From: Fuerstiella sp.
Lineage (GTDB): Bacteria > Planctomycetota > Planctomycetia > Planctomycetales > Planctomycetaceae
DNA length: 41,454 bases
Direction: 5' to 3'
Assembly (NCBI GenBank): GCA_029941865.1
Contig: JAPYTO010000030.1
Coordinates: 1-41,454, forward strand
Both the position numbers and the translations under genes were made by a program. Below the pieces are notes generated by a model. It searched no databases and was not told where the DNA came from. It saw nothing but the letters and a program-made list of their open reading frames with translations. Positions 16,483 to 24,973 of the stretch are shown here, piece by piece; position 1 is the first letter of the stretch; the number at the start of each line of letters is the position of its first letter.

Positions 16483-18152
16483 CTGGCAATGACGCCTTCC
16501 AATGCAGACTGGCTCTGCAGATCAACCCGCTCAAGCGCATCGTGCGGGCACGCGCGCTGGCAGGCGGGACCGCCCAGCTGGTCGTGGCACAGATCACATT
16601 TTGTGGCTTCCAGAATGGGCGCATTCTTTGAATCAACCAGAATCGCTCCGGCTGCATTTCTTGTCTCCACCATCCGAATGGCATCGAACGGACAATTGCT
16701 GGCGCATTGAGCGCAGCCGATGCAGGTCTGGTCATTAATCAGCACCAGACCGCCCAGAGTGTCACGGTGAATCGCTCCGGTTGGACACTCAATCATGCAG
16801 ACCGGATCGAGACAGTGCATGCAGGCATTCGCCACCATATGCCGCCCGGACACCGGCCCATGACGAATAAAACGAGGATTGTTGTCGTGAGTGGCCGCGC
16901 AGGCCCGAACGCAGTCGTCGCAGCGAGTACAACGGTCCATGTCGATGACCATTGTCTCTGTGCCCTGCACATACTTTCCGTCCACCAGAAAATTCAGCAG
17001 GTTCTCGTTCACGGTACCACGTGCGCCTTGCGGTACGGGACGACACGAATCCTCCGGATCAGAAATGGCACCGCTGCGCAGCAGGTCTTCCACGATCCTG
17101 GCCGGTATGACCACCGCATTCAGATATCCGATGGCAGACAGTCTGGCGTCATATGCCGTCGACTGTCCGGACCGAAATCCGCGCAGGACTTCCGTCAGTC
17201 CAAACACGCGGCCCGGATTCAGGTAGCCGACCGTACGTCGACCGGCGTGGTGTTTCTGACTCAACCTGGCCACTCCGGAACGAATCAGGAAAATGGCGTT
17301 CGGATAGTCCCCCTCTTCCGCGATTACGGGTTCGTTCCTGACAGCGTCCACGCTGTCGCCGGACATCTCACGGAATGGCTTCGCCGTGTCATACTCGCCG
17401 AATGTTTCCAAACGACAGTGCGGCATCAGGTTGGCCATTTCCTGATCGCTGATATCGGCGAACAACCGTTCGGTCCTCAGCAGCGAAGCCAGGGCCCGTT
17501 CCCGGAAAACGCTCTCAATGTACGTCTTTAAACCCTGGTCACGATCGAAGCGAAGGATGTCCCGCAGGCCCTGCCAGCGGATCTCCAGCAGCGTCGACGT
17601 CTCATCAGCGAAGACGGTCGCTACGCGCGGCGTCCGCCCAAGGGCGGCAAGTTCTCCGAACCAGTGTCCGGCGTCCATGCGGGCAGTCTTGTGTTTTTCG
17701 ATGACTGCGGAAACGTCTGAAATGTAGACTCGAGTTACGCCCCCAACAGAGCGGATATTCCCGGAGTCCGTCTGTTTTGCGTCCGGATTCCGAAACTCTG
17801 CGTGTCGGTTGTTCTGCCACAGTTGTGCCAGAGACTGAAAGAGCGTCTTCTTTGTCTTTTCCTGACGACCCTGAATCAGACCACTGGATGCGTCATCGCC
17901 GCGATCGAGTTCGACTCTTACTGCCCCCGACAGAATGAAGAATGCGGAACTGCCCCAATCCCCCTGCCTCACAATCACGTCGCCCTGTTCAAAATCGACA
18001 AGACGCACATCGTTGCGGAGAATTTCGCGCAACGGCACTGAACGCTTGAATCCGTCCGGGTCAATACGGCTGAACGCGTCATTCGCCAGCAGCGAATCGA
18101 TGTCGGCGTCCGTCAGAACAGAATCATGCCCTGCTTCCTGAGAGAACGGCAT
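16479..18152 (-). CDS. Double cyclic-nucleotide-binding domain protein fused to a four-site 4Fe-4S module
   Basis: A 557-residue cytoplasmic protein without signal peptide. Domain 1 (about 45-205) is a CRP-type cNMP-binding fold with an intact phosphate cassette (FGELAALGRTPRVATV, E167 and R176) and an insertion of about 60 residues. Domain 2 (about 235-360) has a degenerate cassette (FGLTEV, no matching Glu/Arg). Residues 405-540 hold sixteen cysteines in DmsB/HycB-type order: CTRCDDCVRAC (408-418), CMHCLDPVCMIEC (444-456), CIGCAQCASNC (477-487) and CDLCHDQLGGPACQRAC (519-535). It could relay electrons from a reductase to the membrane cytochrome under control of a bound cyclic nucleotide. 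The frame extends to a TTG at 18233 and a GTG at 18206; I chose the first ATG. It overlaps the cytochrome b gene by four bases. Confidence 0.88.
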   Translation of the reverse strand: MPFSQEAGHDSVLTDADIDSLLANDAFSRIDPDGFKRSVPLREILRNDVRLVDFEQGDVIVRQGDWGSSAFFILSGAVRVELDRGDDASSGLIQGRQEKTKKTLFQSLAQLWQNNRHAEFRNPDAKQTDSGNIRSVGGVTRVYISDVSAVIEKHKTARMDAGHWFGELAALGRTPRVATVFADETSTLLEIRWQGLRDILRFDRDQGLKTYIESVFRERALASLLRTERLFADISDQEMANLMPHCRLETFGEYDTAKPFREMSGDSVDAVRNEPVIAEEGDYPNAIFLIRSGVARLSQKHHAGRRTVGYLNPGRVFGLTEVLRGFRSGQSTAYDARLSAIGYLNAVVIPARIVEDLLRSGAISDPEDSCRPVPQGARGTVNENLLNFLVDGKYVQGTETMVIDMDRCTRCDDCVRACAATHDNNPRFIRHGPVSGRHMVANACMHCLDPVCMIECPTGAIHRDTLGGLVLINDQTCIGCAQCASNCPFDAIRMVETRNAAGAILVDSKNAPILEATKCDLCHDQLGGPACQRACPHDALERVDLQSQSALEGVIAR

Positions 18153-18267
18153 GTCCCAGCGGCGGGGACGATCAATCGAACGTTGATTCACGCTGGCCTG
18201 GCTCACGTTGTCCCGATTCTCTCTGGTGAACAATAATCAGCAGCGGCAACGGTGCGTTGGCCGCAGA

Positions 18268-19467
18268 TCAGTTTTCTTCTCCGTATTTCTGGTTGTACTG
18301 CTGCGAATAATACCGGGGAGTCTCCTCAATGATCTCGTCCAGATCGGCCAACTTGCTTCCGTCGTAGGCCTTCACAAAAGCTTTCGCGTGTTCAGCAACC
18401 TCGTCAGCGGCCGCCGTGTATTCTTCACCGTCCTCCGGCTTTCTTCCTGTCCGCGAAGGTACGAAATCTTCGACCAGTTCTCCGACAGCGATGGTTTCGG
18501 GCGTGTCGACTTCCTGCAGCATTTCAGCGGCGTCGCGAAGAGGCGTGCGGAACTGTTTGATCACCGCACCATCCGTTGCCGGAGCCAGCAACCGCAGCGT
18601 GGTTTCCACCTGTGCAAACATACCAACAACAAATTTCATCCGACGTCGGTTCGCGGCGGTGCCCTTTTCAGATTCCACCCACAGCGACGGGGCATCAGCA
18701 TTCACATCCTTGTTCATAAAGAAGTTGTGACGTACTTCGCCGTTTGACCACGCCACAAAGTCAAACACGCTGGCGGCCTTATGGCCGGCGGCAACCAGCT
18801 TTTCGTTTCCGATCATGTGACAGCCATAGCAGGCTTTGGCGAGTCCGTAGATGTTCGTGGAGCGGACCATGCCAGCCGTGTCGCACTTTTCGCGACGCGC
18901 CGCTTTGTGTTCTGCCGTCTCCTGTTCGCGAGGAATCTTCATGGACTCGTGGTAGGACTGATGGGTATTCAGCCATCCATCTTCACCATCAGCGGCACCG
19001 TGGCATGATTCGCAGGAAACGCCGGAAATGACTTTCTTCTGACCGGCTTCGATGGCGACGGTGCCATGGCAATCGGAACACACGGATGTGGACAGCAGTT
19101 CCGTCTGTTTGATGCCGAGTGCGTCGGCGTACTTCTTTGTGTTGCCGTCAAATTTATACAATCGCTGATCCGCAGAGAGAAAATGAACTGTCTTCATCCC
19201 CGCGGCCACTTCAGAAACGTGACATTTCTTGCAGTCCGCAATGGCAGTACCCATCACTCGTGCATGGTCCGTGATCCCTGCGTTTATGGTCGTGGTCGCT
19301 GCCACGGGGGCGGCAACCGCCGTTGTTGCTGTGGCACCGGCGGCCGGCTCAGCAGCTGACGTGATGGGAGCCACACTGTACAGGATTAATGCAATCGTGC
19401 TGATCAAGCCAACGAACGCAGACATTCGGACCCAACTGAGACTGTGATGTTTGATCGATGATCCCAT
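18268..19467 (-). CDS. Membrane-anchored tetraheme cytochrome c (cytochrome c554-like)
   Basis: A 399-residue protein with an N-terminal hydrophobic segment (about 15-35), either an uncleaved anchor or signal peptide, followed by an Ala/Thr-rich linker (40-62). Four CxxCH sites occur at C79 (CKKCH), C130 (CSDCH), C152 (CESCH) and C213 (CYGCH), a spacing consistent with the c554 tetraheme family, which shuttles electrons in the periplasm. The last 170 residues are haem-free and mostly helical. The ATG has a clear AGGA ribosome-binding site about nine bases upstream. It is the second gene of the minus-strand redox set, 211 bases after the FAD reductase, a gap long enough to hold its own promoter. 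Confidence 0.88.
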   Translation of the reverse strand: MGSSIKHHSLSWVRMSAFVGLISTIALILYSVAPITSAAEPAAGATATTAVAAPVAATTTINAGITDHARVMGTAIADCKKCHVSEVAAGMKTVHFLSADQRLYKFDGNTKKYADALGIKQTELLSTSVCSDCHGTVAIEAGQKKVISGVSCESCHGAADGEDGWLNTHQSYHESMKIPREQETAEHKAARREKCDTAGMVRSTNIYGLAKACYGCHMIGNEKLVAAGHKAASVFDFVAWSNGEVRHNFFMNKDVNADAPSLWVESEKGTAANRRRMKFVVGMFAQVETTLRLLAPATDGAVIKQFRTPLRDAAEMLQEVDTPETIAVGELVEDFVPSRTGRKPEDGEEYTAAADEVAEHAKAFVKAYDGSKLADLDEIIEETPRYYSQQYNQKYGEEN

Positions 19468-19678
19468 TTTTTATTTTCCTGTAGCTGCCGGCACACTCTT
19501 TCTGCATGACTCTCGGAAGTTCGAGACTGTGCCGTAGAAGACCTCAAAACTGCAGAACTCTCGTTTCTGACTGGCATCGCCAATGAGCAACACGGAACGA
19601 ATGTAAGTGATGAAACCTTTTGATCATCGAACAGGCAACGACTATTCGACACGTATTGTCAATCACACGTTAACGGAT

Positions 19679-20914
19679 TCATGCGTCAAGTTCCAGCTGG
19701 CCATCAGGGATCGCAACGCACGGAAGACACGTGTTGTCATCACACGAATAGCCGGGAGTCTCCAGGTATTTCACACTTCCGGAACGGATCGCCGTCACGC
19801 AACTGCCACAACTTCCCGCGCGGCAACCGGCATCGATGCAGATGTCGAGTGACTCCGCAAACGACAGCAGATTGGCTGCCCCGCCTGTCCATGTTCCGGT
19901 CTTTGACGACTTCGCGAAATTGACGGTCACGCCCGTGTCGCGTTCATTGTCGCTATTCTCGTCGACTTCGCTGTCCGTCTTCATTGCGGCGCTGACCACC
20001 TGCACTGAGCTTGCGCCGAACGCTTCGGTGTGGATGGATGTCGGTGGTACGCCCCATTCCCGCAGATCGGCGACCAGTGATTTCATCATCGGTGGCGGGC
20101 CGCAGGTATAGAAGTCGTAATTATTGGAAGCCAGTATGCGTTTGAGGTAGTCAATCGAGATGCGGCCGTGAAAGTCGGCTGCTGCATCGTCCGGACTGCC
20201 GGACATTCCCACTCGAACATGCAGATTTGGATTTGTGTCCGTGAGGTCCTGCAGTTCGTCCTTCAGCAGGCAGTCCTCGGCGGTCCGCACGCCGTAAATC
20301 AGCCATGTTTCCGCACCGGCACCGGACCTGGTCAGCGAGCACGCCATGCTCAACAATGGTGTGATGCCCACGCCACCGGCCAGCAGCACGGTCGGCCTGT
20401 TGTGCGACGGTTCAATGCAAAAGTCGCCCCGCGGAGCCATCACGTCCAGCAGATCACCCTGTTGGACACAATCGTGCAGGAACTGCGACGCGATGCCGTC
20501 TTTCACTCTTTTGACGGTGATGCGATAGGTCTCAGAATCCGGACCGCTGGACAGAGAATAGCAGCGGACAACCGGTCGTTGTTCCCTTGGCACATGCAGC
20601 CGAAATGTCAGAAATTGCCCGGCGTGAAACAACGGCAGCGATTTGCCGTCGTGTGGCTTCAGGTAGAACGAAGAGGTATCATGAGTTTCGGTGACCTTGC
20701 GGTCGACCAGAAACTTACGCAGACCGTTCCAGTGCAGGCGAACCTGTTCCCGGTCGGCCTGCTCAACCAACGCCGTCTGCAGTCTGGCGCGCAGCAAATC
20801 CTCCGCCAATCGGTCGATTTGACGTTGATTCAGAACGCGTCTGAGCACGCCATAGCCAGCGAACACGAGGTATGCGCTGGCCGTTAGTCCCAACACTACT
20901 CCAGCTGCCAACAC
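19679..20914 (-). CDS. Membrane-anchored NAD(P)H/FAD oxidoreductase with C-terminal 2Fe-2S ferredoxin domain
   Basis: A 411-residue protein. An N-terminal helix (about 3-24) anchors it. The FAD domain has RCYSLSS, the NAD(P)H domain LLAGGVGITPLLSM and YTCGPPPMM. The last 55 residues form a plant-type 2Fe-2S domain with C364-x4-C369-x2-C372 and a distal C399 (C391 and C396 are extra). This order matches Hcr/NqrF-like reductases, which take electrons from NAD(P)H through FAD to a 2Fe-2S centre. The start is a GTG supported by AGGAG five bases upstream. It is the first gene of the minus-strand redox set and is divergent from the cyclase across 88 bases. Its electron acceptor is probably the Fe-S or haem proteins encoded downstream. 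Confidence 0.9.
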   Translation of the reverse strand: MLAAGVVLGLTASAYLVFAGYGVLRRVLNQRQIDRLAEDLLRARLQTALVEQADREQVRLHWNGLRKFLVDRKVTETHDTSSFYLKPHDGKSLPLFHAGQFLTFRLHVPREQRPVVRCYSLSSGPDSETYRITVKRVKDGIASQFLHDCVQQGDLLDVMAPRGDFCIEPSHNRPTVLLAGGVGITPLLSMACSLTRSGAGAETWLIYGVRTAEDCLLKDELQDLTDTNPNLHVRVGMSGSPDDAAADFHGRISIDYLKRILASNNYDFYTCGPPPMMKSLVADLREWGVPPTSIHTEAFGASSVQVVSAAMKTDSEVDENSDNERDTGVTVNFAKSSKTGTWTGGAANLLSFAESLDICIDAGCRAGSCGSCVTAIRSGSVKYLETPGYSCDDNTCLPCVAIPDGQLELDA

Positions 20915-21002
20915 TCTGTCTCCTGATTCGTTATGGGCTGATCCGTCCGATACGCCTACAGCTCACGAGTAAGATCGATTATGCTACGTTTGGAATGTCC
21001 AG

Positions 21003-22811
21003 GTGACAACCGAAACAGACATTCCTGAAGCGCACAACAGGCAACCAGAATCCAACATGTTCATTTTGACAGCGGAAGGCGAAAGTCCCGAACACAACGA
21101 CTCCTGGCAGATCGTTGCGGAGACACCAATGGTTCTCGGTCGTAGTGTGGACAACGATTACGCCGTTCCATGGGACGATCTGGTATCCCGTAAGCATGCC
21201 GAACTGACGCTGAAGGGGCAGTCGCTGACGCTCCGGTGCCTGCCGGGGACGCAGAATCCGATCTGGCACAGCGGCCGATCGTACCTGGAAACGACAATCA
21301 TGGAAGGAGAGTCGTTTCAGATTGGTCACACGCGATTCACCTTGTCAACGCGCGCTCGTCCCAGGGTGGCACTGCAACTGGTTGATGCCCCGGAGGCACA
21401 CGTTGGCAACAAAACCAGTGTGCTGATGAGTCCGTCTGACATCAGAATGGCCGTTGTTTCGCAGAATGCGACCGCGCTGTGGATGACGACCGATGAGAAG
21501 CAGTTGGCTCAACAGGCTCTACTGGTGCTCCAGCAGGTGTTAACCGGCGCAGATCTGTTGGTGGCTTTGAATTGTGAAGACGTCAGGTCGGCGAACCGTC
21601 CCAAGATCATTCACTGGCAAAAGACGGAAAGCGGCGTGCAGGCCTCCGTTGCCCGTGATCTTATTGCTCAGGCCGTCAAGAACAATGAAACCGCTATCCA
21701 GGTGGAATCGGATGCCTTTGGTGAACCCGTTAAGAATGGCTGGTGGTCGTTCTGTGTACCGGTCCGCAGTGAAGCCTCGACCCCGTGGTGCATTTACGTG
21801 GGCGGAGAATTTGGAGACACCGCCGAATATCCGGCCTTTCTGAAACCGCAGCAACTCAAGTCGGATGCCAGCGTCACAGAATTGGTTGCTCACCTGATGG
21901 GAGCGGTTCGCTCGGTCCGAGCGCTGGAGAACCGCTTCGAAGGCATGCGACAGTTTTTTTCGCCTCGGCTGCTTGATGCGATTGCCACAGATGGCCCCGA
22001 CGGTGCCGACCTTGCTCCGCGCGAAACGGACATTGTTGCGATCTATTGCGATCTTCGAGGCTTTTCGCGAATGGTGGCTCATGCGACAGACGATCTTCAT
22101 GGCTTGCTGCGGCGCATCAGTGCGGCCCTTGGAATCATGACTCAAAGCATTATCGAGCAACAGGGCGTGATTGCGGACTTTCAGGGCGATTCGGCCCTTG
22201 GGTTCTGGGGCTGGCCCATCGCGCTGATCGATGGACGAATCGCCGCGTGTCGAGCAGCCCTGCAGATTCGTCAGCTGTTTGAACTGGCTGCGGATGAAGG
22301 CGACGATGAACTGGATGGCTTCCAGGTCGGCATCGGGATCGCGTCCGGTCGGGCGATCGCCGGACGCATCGGTACGAGAGATCAGGCGAAGATCGGCATC
22401 TTTGGACCGGTCGTCAATATCGCGTCCCGCCTGGAAGGCATCACGAAGAAAGTTGGAGTCTCCATCCTGATGGACGAATCGACAGCATCTGCCGCGCGGC
22501 GAGGCTTACCGAAGAATGAAGGTCGATGTCGCCCGATCGGAGTTCTGCAGCCAGCCGGGTTCGACCACCCCGTCGCCGTCAGCGAACTACTGCCGCCGGA
22601 ATCACAAAGCATCATTTCGGACTCCAACATCGAAAACTTCAGAGATGCCGTGCAGGCGTTCCGGAAGGGACAGTGGAGCAGATGTCGTAAACTGCTGGGC
22701 GAGCTGCCCGCTGAGGACAAAGCCCGCGACTTCCTGTTGGTGCAGATCGCATCACACAACTATGAGCCGCCCGCCGGCTGGTCCGGGATCATCACCATGG
22801 ATTCCAAGTAG
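21003..22811 (+). CDS. FHA-domain class III adenylate/guanylate cyclase
   Basis: A 602-residue soluble protein. Residues 30-110 are a forkhead-associated domain (VLGRSVDND at 44-52, then VSRKHAEL), which usually binds phosphothreonine. The middle third is GAF-like in length and pattern. The catalytic domain (about 335-510) has the two metal-binding aspartates, D350 (CDLRGFS) and D396 (FQGDSALGFWG), and the transition-state Asn/Arg pair in VVNIASRLEG. Both residues that normally select the base are changed: the usual Lys before GD is Asp392, and GD in the later loop is GP. Cyclase activity is therefore likely, but the product (cAMP, cGMP or other) is uncertain. The start is GTG 21003; ATG 21057 is an alternative. 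It is divergent from the FAD reductase. Confidence 0.85.
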   Translation: MTTETDIPEAHNRQPESNMFILTAEGESPEHNDSWQIVAETPMVLGRSVDNDYAVPWDDLVSRKHAELTLKGQSLTLRCLPGTQNPIWHSGRSYLETTIMEGESFQIGHTRFTLSTRARPRVALQLVDAPEAHVGNKTSVLMSPSDIRMAVVSQNATALWMTTDEKQLAQQALLVLQQVLTGADLLVALNCEDVRSANRPKIIHWQKTESGVQASVARDLIAQAVKNNETAIQVESDAFGEPVKNGWWSFCVPVRSEASTPWCIYVGGEFGDTAEYPAFLKPQQLKSDASVTELVAHLMGAVRSVRALENRFEGMRQFFSPRLLDAIATDGPDGADLAPRETDIVAIYCDLRGFSRMVAHATDDLHGLLRRISAALGIMTQSIIEQQGVIADFQGDSALGFWGWPIALIDGRIAACRAALQIRQLFELAADEGDDELDGFQVGIGIASGRAIAGRIGTRDQAKIGIFGPVVNIASRLEGITKKVGVSILMDESTASAARRGLPKNEGRCRPIGVLQPAGFDHPVAVSELLPPESQSIISDSNIENFRDAVQAFRKGQWSRCRKLLGELPAEDKARDFLLVQIASHNYEPPAGWSGIITMDSK

Positions 22812-22850
22812 CCCGACACCGACTGTCGCTAACCGCCGGACGGCAGGCGA

Positions 22851-22869
22851 TTCGGCGTATTACGCCGAA
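22851..22869. terminator. Hairpin after the cyclase gene
   Basis: TTCGGCGTA (22851-22859) and TACGCCGAA (22861-22869) are perfect inverted repeats around a single central base, so the real loop must open the inner pairs. It lies 40 bases past the cyclase stop. No T-run follows. The rest of the gap to 23040 shows nothing else recognisable. Confidence 0.4.
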
Positions 22870-23040
22870 CCCGTGTGTGGCGCTCACGTGACTGGGGCTT
22901 TGGCAGCAAATTCCGCGTCCCGTTGGCCGGGCTCCCGATGTTTTTGTGATCATGGCCACATTCGTGTGCGCCGCAATGTTTGCCCTGTCGATAAATCCAG
23001 CATAATCGCACCCTTCGGCACTCCGTAAACGAATCGCACA

Positions 23041-24972
23041 ATGGACGATCGCAAGCAAACCTGGCAGGGATGCCATCACATTCGAGCATCGTTTGTGCTC
23101 GCCATTATTTCTGCAGTAGTCATGTGGATCGTGTCCTGCGTCGGTGCGGGACACGCCGTGGCCGACGAGGCTCGTGTTCTGTCGCCACCGTCGGACGCTG
23201 TGGCTGACGCGCCGCCCGCTGCAGAAACAGTGTCGCACAATCCCACACATGTTCTGACTGCTGCCGTGGATCAGGCCCACTCAGACTGCTTTCGAAGTAC
23301 TCCTTTTCCGTCAGCCGAAGCCTGCGGGAAATGTCATCCTCAGCATTACCGTGAGTGGTCGACAAGTCCGCATGCCTATGCCCAGATGTCGCCGGTATTC
23401 AATGCGATGTCCAATACGATCATTAAGCTGACAAACGGAACGCTGGGAGACTTTTGTATCCGATGTCACACTCCTGTTGGCATGGCGACGGGCGAAGCCA
23501 TCAATATGAGCAATATGGACCGCGCTCCGGCTGCTCGAGAAGGCGTCACGTGCGTTGTCTGTCATCGCGTAAATCAGGCCTGGGGTAAAGGGTCCGGCCG
23601 CATGGCGTTGGTTTCCGGGGACGTTAACCAGGCTGTGTATGGTCCAGTCGGCAGTCGCATCCTGAACGAAGTCATGTCGCACCCGGACGAATACGGTGCG
23701 CTCAGGACTGCTCTGAACTCTGATGAACGGTCACGACCCATTCATGCACGTTCATATCGATTCTTCCAGCAGACGACTTCCGGGTTTTGCGGGACGTGCC
23801 ACGACGTCTTTGCTCCCAATGGCTTTCGCCTGGAGGATGCGTTCAGTGAATACAAACAATCCCACTTGGCTCTGGACTGTGGGGAGAGCTGTCAGGACTG
23901 TCACATGGGAAAAGTTCCAGGCAAAGCGCTGGGGTATGACTTTGCTCCGGCCGCAGTCGTGGGGAATCGCTCAACTCCTCCACGCAAACACACTAATCAT
24001 ATGATGGCGGGTCCCGATTACCCCATCATTCATCGCGGTCTGTTTCCTCACAATCCAAAGGCGATTCTGGAGGAACACCAGCCTGACGATACGGGGCTGG
24101 CGACCATGCGACAGTGGCTGTACTTTGATGATGCTGCCGGATGGGGACGGGCAGATTTTGAGAACTCCGTGGAAGAGAATACTGCGTTTCCGTCACCGTG
24201 GGACGACCCGGTGATGAGGATAAAGGCTCGCCTGATTCTGGATGAACAGTACGCCCTGCTGGCGGAACTGCACACGCAGAGACGTGCCGTTCTGCGGGCC
24301 GGTTTTCATTTGGGCGATATCTGCGTGTCAGAGGCGTCCTGCGGTGGGATCCGTTTTTCCGCACCCGTGTCCAACATTACCGCCGGCCACGGCGTTCCGA
24401 CAGGCTTTGACGCCGAGCGTGTTGTCTTTCTGCGCACATCCGTGTGGGACGCCCACGGTCGACAGGTGTTTCAGTCTGGGGACCTCGATCCGAACGGCGA
24501 CGTTCGCGATGCTCATTCATTGTATGTTCACAACGGGAAAGTGCCCCTGGACCGGCAATTGTTTTCGCTGCAATCTCTGTTCATCACACGTAACCTGCGC
24601 GGTGGGGAACGTGAACAGGTTCTGAGTGTGTCGTACTCAATTGATCCGTTGCCATACATTCGACCGGCCACCCGTCCGTTCACCGTTCTGGGGCGACCGA
24701 TCGGTGCTCGCAAACACAAGAAGATCCTGGAAGTTGATGGCGTGCGGCACGCCTCGTATGAGGTAACGCCCAATCAGCTTCGCGGGCCAGGTACGTATAC
24801 GATTCGGATGCAGCTGATTGCGGGCATGGTGCCCGTCAATCTGGTCCACGTGATCTCAGATGTCGGGTTCGATTACGGCATGAGTGCCAAGGCGGTCGCT
24901 GACGGAGTCGTTGATGGACACATGGTTCTGTACGACCGCACGAAGACGATTCGTGTGAGAGCGGGCCACTGA
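23041..24972 (+). CDS. Pentaheme cytochrome c (c554-related) with a large C-terminal beta-rich domain
   Basis: A 643-residue exported protein with a hydrophobic N-terminal segment (about 17-38). Five CxxCH sites lie between residues 95 and 288: CGKCH (95), CIRCH (139), CVVCH (171), CGTCH (250) and CQDCH (284). The order resembles cytochrome c554-type multiheme proteins. The remaining 350 residues lack haem sites and look beta-rich, with the motif AGHGVPTGFDAERVVFL that often follows multiheme domains. The stop codon is one base before the next start, so it is almost certainly co-translated with the outer-membrane barrel. A role as a periplasmic electron carrier to that barrel is inferred; an enzymatic role cannot be excluded. 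Confidence 0.85.
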   Translation: MDDRKQTWQGCHHIRASFVLAIISAVVMWIVSCVGAGHAVADEARVLSPPSDAVADAPPAAETVSHNPTHVLTAAVDQAHSDCFRSTPFPSAEACGKCHPQHYREWSTSPHAYAQMSPVFNAMSNTIIKLTNGTLGDFCIRCHTPVGMATGEAINMSNMDRAPAAREGVTCVVCHRVNQAWGKGSGRMALVSGDVNQAVYGPVGSRILNEVMSHPDEYGALRTALNSDERSRPIHARSYRFFQQTTSGFCGTCHDVFAPNGFRLEDAFSEYKQSHLALDCGESCQDCHMGKVPGKALGYDFAPAAVVGNRSTPPRKHTNHMMAGPDYPIIHRGLFPHNPKAILEEHQPDDTGLATMRQWLYFDDAAGWGRADFENSVEENTAFPSPWDDPVMRIKARLILDEQYALLAELHTQRRAVLRAGFHLGDICVSEASCGGIRFSAPVSNITAGHGVPTGFDAERVVFLRTSVWDAHGRQVFQSGDLDPNGDVRDAHSLYVHNGKVPLDRQLFSLQSLFITRNLRGGEREQVLSVSYSIDPLPYIRPATRPFTVLGRPIGARKHKKILEVDGVRHASYEVTPNQLRGPGTYTIRMQLIAGMVPVNLVHVISDVGFDYGMSAKAVADGVVDGHMVLYDRTKTIRVRAGH

Positions 24973-24973
24973 T

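Noticed and set aside
19575..19678. Possible CRP-type operator or TTGACA promoter upstream of the tetraheme gene
   Set aside because: A TTGACA and a half TGTGA occur on the minus strand, but no correctly spaced second half or -10 hexamer was found.
22792..23280. Minus-strand 162-codon frame between cyclase and pentaheme genes
   Set aside because: It overlaps the start of the pentaheme gene on the other strand and its product shows no motif.
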